DNA of 64,000 nt from Porites lobata (Eukaryota > Cnidaria > Anthozoa > Scleractinia > Poritidae). This document shows, one piece after another, positions 56,501-64,000 of this stretch (the first letter of the stretch is position 1; the number at the start of each line of letters is the position of its first letter). A program made the translations under genes and the position numbers. Under the pieces are notes generated by a model, which was not told the DNA's origin, did not search any database, and saw only the letters and a program-made list of their open reading frames with translations. The stretch spans positions 872,001 through 936,000 of the forward strand of contig CALNXK010000171.1 in the NCBI GenBank assembly GCA_942486035.1, given 5' to 3'.

Positions 56501-56660
56501 AGGTCTTTGTGAGGTAAAGTGTTTGATTTTCTGGCTCCAACGTACGACTTTGAGGATGATAAACATAAGGCTTTGTATTTGCGGAAACACAATAATCTTT
56601 CTTGCCGAGAAAATATGGTAAAAGACGATTTAGTTTTGCACGCATTCGGACGGCAGCCAT
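53570..56660 (-). CDS. MRPL37: Mitochondrial large ribosomal subunit protein mL37
   Basis: Three exons on the minus strand: 56660-56302, 55340-55000, 53910-53570 (stop 53572-53570). Phases agree at both GT/AG junctions; 346 codons, somewhat shorter than vertebrate mL37 (about 420). Diagnostic strings: DGSPFPYPHTLFIVS in exon 2, and FTFGRLAAEAL, CIASDGIRLSFLSYQLNTLD and GIKNMVWISPGLFMYNKAV in exon 3, which match the mL37 C-terminal region. The ATG at 56660 is chosen because its context (AAGATGG) is good and MAAVRMRAKLNRLLPYFLGK looks like a mitochondrial targeting sequence. An in-frame ATG at 56777 would add 39 residues, coding through a GGAGACTGGG hairpin, and is less likely. The protein should act in the mitoribosome. 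The PRA1-like gene follows 342 bp downstream on the same strand. Confidence 0.88.
54470..54640. repeat. Dispersed intronic repeat, relative of 18855-19035
   Basis: Lies in the second intron of MRPL37. See 18855-19035 for the shared strings. The rest of this intron (53911-54999) shows nothing else recognisable. Confidence 0.45.
55443..55552. repeat. Hairpin repeat with about 50-bp arms
   Basis: TATATGTTGTAGTTAATTTT and TATCTCAGGTAA on the left, TTACCTGAGATA and AATTAACTACAACATATA on the right, with a loop under 20 bases. In the first intron of MRPL37. Confidence 0.8.
55743..55875. repeat. Hairpin repeat: GGAGATACGAAATTTCTCTT arms
   Basis: ATTACATGGCTGCGCGGAGATACGAAATT at the left (strings shared in mirror with AAATTTCGTATCTCC and GGCCATGTAAT at the right) and TGAAAAATATTTCAC mirrored by GTGAAATATTTTTTCA. 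The TATGAAATTTCTCTYCGAGT part recurs in both receptor introns (about 5679 and 38842). The element may extend to about 56075, where TTTCACATGTGAAGATA is repeated. Confidence 0.75.
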
Positions 56661-56836
56661 CTTGAATTCTTCCAGATGGGAGACTGGGTCCCCGTTCCCA
56701 GTCTCCTTGTTGTTTCTGGGTTTTGTTGTCTTGGAAACAAGCAATATTTCTTCCCATCCACAACCAATCTTCGCCATTTTGAATTCACTTCCCAACAGAG
56801 AAACAGTTGTAATCAGAGCAAAAAGACTGATAAATA
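56661..56836. promoter_or_regulatory. Probable shared promoter of MRPL37 (minus) and CFAP45 (plus)
   Basis: The two genes point away from each other. If CFAP45 starts at 56837 the gap between start codons is about 176 bp. The stretch contains GGGAGACTGGG / CCCAGTCTCC (56678-56706), a hairpin that may be a small repeat. No TATA box was seen. Confidence 0.35.
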
Positions 56837-59800
56837 TGGTAAGTATGAAATACTATTAACCATCATAAGGCTGTTTTCATTCATTATACATCTGAGAGTC
56901 GCCTCGTCTTATCCCCAGAATCTTTGTGACTTTAACTTCAATCAAATTTGTGTGATTTCTCCATAGCCAAACAGCACTGTCGGGTCGGTAGAATCTACCG
57001 GGTCAAACGCATCTAGGAAGTCTTGGACGAGACAATATCACACAGTCAATAAGACTTCCACCGTAGTAAGTTCATGAAGACTAACTTAAATATTTAGTAT
57101 CGCCCGAAACGCCAATATAACTGTTGCTGATGTTAGTAAGCTACGCTGAAGCACCTAGGCAAATTGAAAATGCAGTAACCCGTACGGAACATGCAGATCT
57201 GCAGACTGGTCTTTTTTTCGTCTGCTCAACCGTCTTCAGCAGGCCTGCAGATCACTTGCCTGAAATGTCTGCAGTTAGTATGCAGTTGGTCTGTATTAAG
57301 TTTGCAGTTCGATTTTATTTAGTCACGGAAAGGTGAACACAAAAAGTGGATCGGTTCTAAAAGTATCCCTTCACTGTCAGTGAGCTGCAAGTGAAAAGGT
57401 GAATGGCAGACCTTTAGGTCTGCAGATTGACTGCAGCAAAGTGAATGGTGTATTAGATGTCAGCTAAAAATATACGAAGAAAACAACACGCTGCAAGCCA
57501 AAAGGTGATCTTTATTTAAGAATGGAAAGAGGCATCGAGAGAGTAACTTAAAATTATCTTTTTTAAAAATAAAGAGAATAACAGCGATTGCTCTTATACA
57601 TAAAGTTTACACGGACAGCAGGCAAATGATATTTTGATTCGTTGCAACGGGCTAAGCTGGACATTGCTCACCTTGACGTTTTGTCCATGATCCACGATCT
57701 TCTACACTTTTTTCATGAAAGAAATCAACCCAATTTTACTTTGGTCGTCGTTAAATTTTACAATGGACTAAAAAGGAACGAACATTACCACGAGCGTATA
57801 AGAATCTTGTAAGTGCGAGTTACCCCATCTGAGATTCTTGTATCTGTGTTGCTTGCTCTGGTTCGATTCGTCGATACTTAGCGTAGAAGTCACTGTTCAG
57901 TGCGTTGTTTGCAAATACGTTTGAGCTGTTCCATCCAAAAACTTCAACGGAACTTCCATCTCGAAACAGAACTAGATGCAAAAACACTTAGAATGTTTGC
58001 GCCTTTCATTCAACGGTCGCAGATGTTTGGGATCCCGTGTTTGTCTAGAGATGTAATGGGATCTCATGTAAAAGGACCGACCAATTAGATCACGGCCTAG
58101 AATGTCTCCAGGGAATTAGCGATAACATTCCCACACTTGCCGGTCACGGAATAAAATTTATTGAAAGCATAGAATTTGAAGGTTTATTCAATAAGTGATC
58201 TTCCTTGAGCACAAGCTTACTCACATTTCTTAGAGGTACAGTCAACGTTTTCGCGTTATAAAAGCCGTAATCTGTGCCAGGGCTTTATCTGGCGATTCAT
58301 GTTATTGGCGCTCAAGAAAGTCAGATCGACCGCAGCTGAATTGTAGCGACGTTACTGCAGCTACTTCGCAGCGTTTGAAAGTCGGCAACTGCGCTGCAAA
58401 ACCGCTGCCGAGAGCTTCAAAGAACCTTCAAAGGCTGCACAGCGCTTTTGCAGCCCGCTGCAACTTGAATGAAGCTGCTGTTTGGCTTCTAAAAGGCTGC
58501 TGAACAGCTGTAATTTAGCTGTACAGCTATTTTGAAGCGATTTTGTGGCGCTGTACAGCGCCGCAAGTTTCGTGCGGGTGGTTGTCTGCACAGCGTCTGC
58601 TGCAGATCAAGTGCAGACATAATAATAGATCCTTATTGCATAATCACCAAAAGTCACGAAAGGTCTGCAACAGACTTGCTGCAAACAAGATAAAAGGGAA
58701 CACACAGTCAAAGAAGAAGTCATTTTCATGAGATGTCTGTCACAGACAGTATGCAGACTTGCAGACTTCAGTTTTGCGTCAAATTGGTCTGCTGTATGAC
58801 TGAACAGACCTGTGACAGACCTGAGAAAGGCCTTCGGCAGATCTGCAAGTTACGTACGGGAAATTTTCTTCCGAAAGGTACTTCAGCGTTTTATTGTAGT
58901 TCCTAATTTAGAAGAAATTTTAAACCGGTTACGTTAAGCCTACCTATTCGGCACTTGATCTCGCATGACGAAAACTTGTTTTCCGAGCGATCTGTGGTTG
59001 TAGATTGGAGGAAAATAAGTCTTTAGACGAACTTCTTATATTATCTTTTAGCTTTCAAGAGTAATCTTAAGTTATCTGTTTACAGGAAAAATTCGTCATT
59101 TATTTTCTATGGCCTAATGTCTTGACAGTTTATGACCATATCCTTAAGCTTAATTGGTTCTGCATTTTATCCTGCCCTCTAATAAAAAATTGGCAAAGAT
59201 CATAGAGAATTTAAAGCATTGTTCTTCCTTAGGATGAATCACTCTTTGCTTCACCAAAGAAGACAAGACCTGGTGAAGAGGATGCTTTTGCTACAGCATT
59301 GTCTGAACGGTCATCGCGTAGACGCACTGGTAGGTACACCAGTTTGCTCAATACCGTGGGCGCCAGAGACTTTTCGTGGTTTCCGATTTACCTGTTTCAG
59401 TCAAGTCTTTTTAGTGACTCTTATGGCTTGGGCCTGTAGCTTACACCAATGGCAAAGAATTCCAGTGCATGGGAGAAAAACTCCTGGTACCCAGAGTAAT
59501 AGCATGGCTTATGTAATGCTAAATAATTTAGCATATTTTCCAACAAGTCCAATAATTGGACTTGTTGGAAAATATGCATTTAGTTATCTGTCATCATTGG
59601 CAGATCTAATATTAATCTTCAAGTAGGAGGGGAGGGGGGGGGTGTGGCACTGCTATCAAGACCTTGAGAACATAGAGGGTCTCAGCTTCGAAAAAATTTT
59701 TGTCAGCCTGATGGGCTTCAGTTTGGCCTGAAAATAAAAGTGGGGGCTTAGAAGTGCCTGAGACCCCTAGATCCGACCATCACTTGTGACTCTAGGGACT

Positions 59801-62367
59801 CTTTCATTTCTTGAACTTTGATATGGTTCTTAGGAATTCAACTCCAGGACATATGATATAGTGAGTTGGAACAATCGCGATAAAGATTGAAAAAAACCCA
59901 AATTCATTATTTAAGCAGTATTTTTGCCACCGTTGCCATCATCGGATCTTAATCATGATGCACTCCTTTGATTTGAGGATTTGAGATCTACTTTCTTTAT
60001 CACTCTAGAGCTGACAGCTTCAGTTGTAAGATTTTTATCCTTTTTGTATCGGCACCCTTCCCCACCCAAAAAGCAACACCAGAGGGGAGAGTGGCTATGT
60101 GTTTGCTTAAAGATTTTGTGGCAATAATCATACTGCTCTTCTTAAAATTAACTATGGACTGGTCCATGCTTTCAGGAAAAGGAACACCAGCAAAAAGGTC
60201 TGATGACCCAGAGACAATTCAAGTTATAACCAAGGATTTAATCAGAAGATTAAGGTAAACTTCTGTTTTACATTTATAACTCTTTAATTTTGACCCTTTA
60301 AGCCCTATAATTTTATTCAAAGGCACTTTCTTTGCACCTGTCAATATACATTTCCTACAATACAAATAGAATTATATAAAATTCTGTGACTAATTTGTAT
60401 ATTTTTGTCTAATCTACAACTATTACATTAATTTATTAACAGAGTTCCTCAAGAAGATCCTTCTGGAAGGACTATTATTTTAGAGGCTGGTGAATACCAG
60501 CGAATTAAGGTGAGGTTGTTATTGCAGGGCTTCTGATATTTCGCGCGGTAAATTGTGAAAACTGCACAGTAGTCATGATGTTAAAACCTTCTCATTGGCT
60601 CATTTCTCAAGCACTTTGTTGTTGAAATAGCAAATAATTATGTCTGTTGAAAAACATTGAACGTGCTTGTAAAATCTGCACAAAATCAATTGATTTCTTA
60701 CGAAATTTGCCCTGAAAATTCCCACGAAATCAGCCGTTTTTTACTGATTGTTTTTTGCCAAAGGTAGCCTTGTAAATTCTGTGAAATTTCAGCAAAAGCG
60801 GCCGATTTTTCCGCAAATCTGTTGTGTTAATCGGTCTGATCAATAAGAGTATTGTTTGTCATCCTTGAACTCCTTGACAGGACTTTTTTGTGGGAGTTAC
60901 ATGTAACTTGGCATTTCATCCCTCTTTCCCCCAAATAAATAAATGAAAATGAAGTTTTGCCTTTCACCAGTCTGCATCACATGTTCCCACTCAAGAAGAA
61001 AGAGACTGGGCTAGGGAAGAAATGAAAAGGAGGAAAGAATATGAACAAAATGCCTCAGAGGAAAGAAAAAATTTTATGCAGACCATGGAGCTGAAAAGAA
61101 AAGAGAATGCAAAACCTTCTGATCTGGAGCAGGTAAATAACTGTATAGTGAAAAACATTAAATTTATAAATTAAAGGGCTGAAAGCAAAACTGTCTTCTG
61201 TCAAGTCTTTTGTTGATTTTTTTCTGGCCAGAATTGCCTCAATCTTCATATGTGACCTAAATTGATTCAAAAGAATAACTTTGCCGTGTATTTTTTTGCG
61301 TCATTTCTTACTAATTTTTGTACAAATTACTTATGCAAAAAATGCTTTGGGTTCTTTAGAACAAAAACAAAAGAAATCAGAAAGTTCTTTGTTTTGCAAA
61401 ATCAACTAAGAACATCCTTAGATTAGATTCAACTGACACTTTATTTTTCATCAACACAGTACAGTCTAATATAAAGTGAAACCTTGATTTAACAAACCTC
61501 TACATAACAAAGTCTGCAATGTAACGAACGATTTTCTTTACCCCAATAATACTAAAATAATTTAATATATAAAAAGGAACCTTATTCAGATGTTCAACTA
61601 ATGCTTTTTCAGATTTTTAAGGACGTTTTATGTTTACAAACCAATGGCAATTGAAGTTTTGATGAGGGAATTTTCATCTGAGTTTTGATTATTGTAAATG
61701 GCTATACTTGTTAGGAAGCAAAGAAACAGAGTGGTACTTTACTGGAAAAGGCGCAAGAACAGATGGAAGAACAGGAGGATGAAATTAAGAAGCTTAATGA
61801 GGTAGCTTCAGTTGTCTTAACAGGGTTAATCTTTATCAAGCATACTTCAAGAAAGCAAAGCTGTCTAAGTGTAGTTAACAAAGCAATTGCTCACTGCTTG
61901 TGGTTGAAGTCTAAACTTTTGAACATTTCAGATCATCTTTTCTGTTGATTTCTATATGGGCATAGACTGTGGTGTTCATGGTCAATTTGTTTTTACCATA
62001 ACTCCCGGGGGGGAACTCCCATATGAAACAGACGGGGGGATGCTCGTCGCAAATTTTGAATTTAACCCCTAAAGGAGAACATCTTGGTGTGGCTCAAGCT
62101 TTTTGTGACCCCTAAAGGAGACCAATCTGGGCGTGGTTTAAGCAAATTTTGACCCCTAAAAGAGATCACTTAAAAACACACAAATACTACATGCAATGAG
62201 TTTTAATGATATAAAGACATAATCATCGAATGCTTTTATCTAAAAGTAGTTTTTAAAAGCATTGTCATAAATCTCAAGTTCTTCGCGGAACCCTAAACGA
62301 GACCTTGGCGGCTTAAAATATTGGCGCTTTGCCCGGAGCACCCTAAGCGAGACCAAAATCCAAATTT

Positions 62368-62410
<43 letters not shown>

Positions 62411-63484
62411 GGGAGTCCCCCCCGGGCCATAACTCTCTTTTGGTAACTACTGACCACAAGACAGTGTAAAGACTGGTTAGAAATAATTTAATAACTATCA
62501 GTGCATTTTCTGTTTCTGTTGCAGCTCATACTAAATGCCAAGTGTCATGCCATCCGTGATGCACAGCTTATAGAAAAGGTTGAGATCAAGAAAGAACAAC
62601 TAGACGAGGAAAAACGACTTGACGAGATGATGGAAGTGGAGAGACTTAACGCTCTGAAAGAGTATGAGGAGAGAGAGAAAGCAGCTCACTTTGAAAGACT
62701 CAAAGGAGCACAAGTGCTGCAGCAACAGATAACTGATAGGGAACAGTCACGATTGCTGGATGAAGAGAAAAAAGACCAAGAAACAAAGGTTGGTACATCT
62801 AACTGGTTCCTTAATGTACAAATTCTCACTCCTTTTTTTAATTTCTTGCCTTCCTCCCTTTAGCCTTTTTTTTATCACAAAATATTAATCATTGTTGCAC
62901 AATTCCCCCTATCTCTCCCACTTTCCACCCTTTTAGTATTCCCACCTCCCATCCTTTTCTATTCTGCCTCCCATACCCATCCCTACCCCTATAAATTTTA
63001 CCCTGCCTCATATCCCCCTAATGTTCCCCACTCAGAAGGTGTTAATTTGAACCCTCACCCCACCCCCATGAAAATTCCAGTTTAGCTACATACTTTCCTG
63101 GGAAACTGCCCATCTCCCCCTCCCCTAAGCCATCGTTTTGCCTTGAGCGAGAAGTAAGTGTTTGCTTGGGGAAGGGGTAGGCGGGCAGTTTCCCGGAAAC
63201 CTAAATTGATCCGAAATTTCTAGTAACCCGTCATGGGGTGGGTGTGGGTATTTCTGGAACCACCTAACATAGTGATGCTAGTATTTCATGGGGGAAAATG
63301 AAAAAAAAAGAAATCATTCTTTATGAACTGCTGTGGAAATTTAAGGTTGCATACTAGATTTCTTTTTTTCTTTTAGGTGATGTTACAATACCTTGATAAG
63401 CTGCAAAAAGAAGATATGGAAAATTTGGTCAAAAAGCGAGAAATACAAAGAGCGTTGATGAAAGATGTGGCCAAGGCAAACGAG
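56837..63484 (+). CDS. CFAP45: Cilia- and flagella-associated protein 45, 3' end beyond the window
   Basis: Exons: possible 56837-56839 (ATG only), then 59233-59329, 60176-60254, 60443-60509, 60971-61132, 61715-61801, 62525-62788, 63377-63484; phases agree throughout. The protein is a long charged coiled coil. Diagnostic strings: DESLFASPKK near the N-terminus, DDPETIQVITKDLIRRLRVP, QEDPSGRTIILEAGEYQRIK and the near-invariant ILNAKCHAIRDAQLIEK followed by EEKRLDEMMEVERL. CFAP45 is a microtubule inner protein of motile-cilium doublets. About 285 residues are coded here against about 550 in vertebrates, so the C-terminal half lies to the right. The first exon is uncertain: ATG|GTAAGT at 56837 fits in phase with DESLF but would remove the usual 30-40 residue start. 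The separate open frame at 59219-59626 is in another frame and is not the gene. Confidence 0.88.
57179..58860. repeat. Non-autonomous DNA transposon with CCCGTACG ends (about 1.7 kb)
   Basis: Left end CCCGTACGGAACATGCAGAT, right end ATCTGCAAGTTACGTACGGG, mirror images with few mismatches. The subterminal regions are full of CTGCAGA/TCTGCAG motifs. The interior contains a GCTGCARAGCAGC-rich part (58330-58570). No transposase. It lies in the presumed first intron of CFAP45. Confidence 0.7.
59531..59577. repeat. Perfect 47-base palindrome
   Basis: Arms of 23 bases, GCATATTTTCCAACAAGTCC plus AAT and its exact complement, separated by a single A. In the intron of CFAP45 after the exon ending at 59329. 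Confidence 0.9.
59627..59790. repeat. GC-rich MITE relic, possibly of the CAGNGGCGGATC family
   Basis: GGAGGGGAGGGGGGGGGTG, then TTCAGTTTGGCCTGAAAATAAAAGTGGGGG and CCCCTAGATCCGACCATCACTTG. The end resembles the TGGATCCGCCCCTG ends of the other copies but is diverged. Confidence 0.35.
61996..62434. repeat. MITE with about 45-bp inverted repeats and an 8-bp target duplication
   Basis: The element is 62004-62426 (423 bp). Left CCCGGGGGGGAACTCCCATA, right TATGGGAGTCCCCCCCGGG; inside, ACAGACGGGGGGATGCTCGT mirrors ACGAGCATCCCCGTCTGT. CCATAACT flanks both sides (61996-62003, 62427-62434); 8-bp duplications are typical of hAT-type elements. GACCCCTAAAGGAGA is repeated inside. In a CFAP45 intron. Confidence 0.9.
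62789..63376. other. CFAP45 intron, C-rich then ordinary
   Basis: Contains a CCCA/TCCC-rich stretch (about 62880-63130) followed by its rough mirror (GTGGGTGTGGGTATTTCTGG near 63240). Possibly another MITE (TTTCCTGGGAAACTGCCC and GGGCAGTTTCCCGGAAACC at about 63096 and 63183 are inverted copies). No coding sequence. Confidence 0.4.
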
Positions 63485-64000
63485 GTGAACTTTTTAAATG
63501 ATTCATAAATTCCAATGGTCGTGAATATTATTGTTTGATCGCCTGTTCTAGTCCAAGTATATCAAATCTAGGGCCAGTAATTAGTCATAAATGGATGCAT
63601 CAATAACCACTTAAGCCAAGAAGCATACGTACAGCTATGTCAAGAAAGTTCCATTGTCGGAAAAAGTGCTCACGACAGTCCCGAAAGGTGTTGTGGGTGG
63701 TTTTGAGTTCACTGTCCTTCAAAGAATTTTGAAAGAACGGCATGAGATTCCATGGACGTACGTTTGTGAGTGCTAAAGGAAAGCACCAAACGTAAATTTG
63801 ACAGCTGCATTGTCAGTAACGGTGTATTGATCATATATTGATCATATTACCTGCAGGATTGCTGCTTGCACATTTTCACCGACGTTTCTCGAAATAACTG
63901 TATGTGTGTTTCTTGGCTCAACTATATTAATATCAATTTTTGCACCTAATGGCTCAAATTGTAGCCCATTTTATGGCTTTCCGTTGACCCGATGGAGACC
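63485..64000. other. CFAP45 intron at the right edge
   Basis: No exon recognised. TATTGATCATAT is repeated at about 63825-63845. Nothing else supported. Confidence 0.5.

Noticed and set aside
56302..56777. Upstream start for MRPL37 at 56777
   Set aside because: It would place a GGAGACTGGG hairpin in the coding region and bury the targeting-like N-terminus. Kept as an alternative only.
59219..59626. 135-codon plus-strand frame from 59219
   Set aside because: The real CFAP45 exon (59233-59329) uses another frame, giving DESLFASPKK and a proper donor; the rest is intron including the palindrome.

Overview
The window is animal nuclear DNA: introns with GT/AG boundaries, AT-rich, crowded with short inverted-repeat transposons. 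The gene content (an expanded NACHT/leucine-rich-repeat receptor family next to conserved PRA1, mitochondrial ribosomal protein mL37 and cilia protein CFAP45 genes) suggests a cnidarian, most likely a stony coral. That assignment is inferred from gene content and the style of the receptors; no species marker was seen.

Layout. Positions 1-21,000 hold receptor gene A (+ strand) and positions 26,800-48,200 hold its tandem paralogue, gene B (+ strand). The duplication covers the linker exon, the large NACHT/LRR exon, the small acidic exons, the Pro/Gly/His/Ser-rich 3' exons and about 550-700 bp beyond the stop codons. Both genes share an unusual layout: a NACHT ATPase and short LRR block, then very small in-frame exons coding for Ser/Asp/Glu-rich peptides, then a terminal exon made of degenerate repeats of about 40 residues. 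Gene A has five 'a' and three 'b' acidic microexons; gene B has one of each. Gene A has four decayed 3' exons that are intact in, or have intact counterparts in, gene B. The NACHT exon of gene B is split by a young LTR retrotransposon (30,460-36,589) that has nearly identical 668-bp LTRs, a 4-5 bp target duplication, a gag-like region with an in-frame stop and a frameshift, and no recognisable pol.

Positions 49,000-56,700 carry two minus-strand housekeeping genes: a four-exon PRA1/RABAC1-like gene and a three-exon mL37 (MRPL37) gene. CFAP45 starts on the + strand at or after about 56,837, apparently head-to-head with mL37, and runs off the right edge with about half of the protein coded here.

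Non-coding stretches are mostly mobile DNA: many MITE-like elements with terminal inverted repeats, two LINE remnants, two tRNA-like sequences, a minisatellite with a few TTAGGG units, and several hairpin palindromes. Because A and B (and the modules inside A) are paralogues, several insertions have visible empty sites. No CRISPR arrays, rRNA genes or prokaryotic features were seen.
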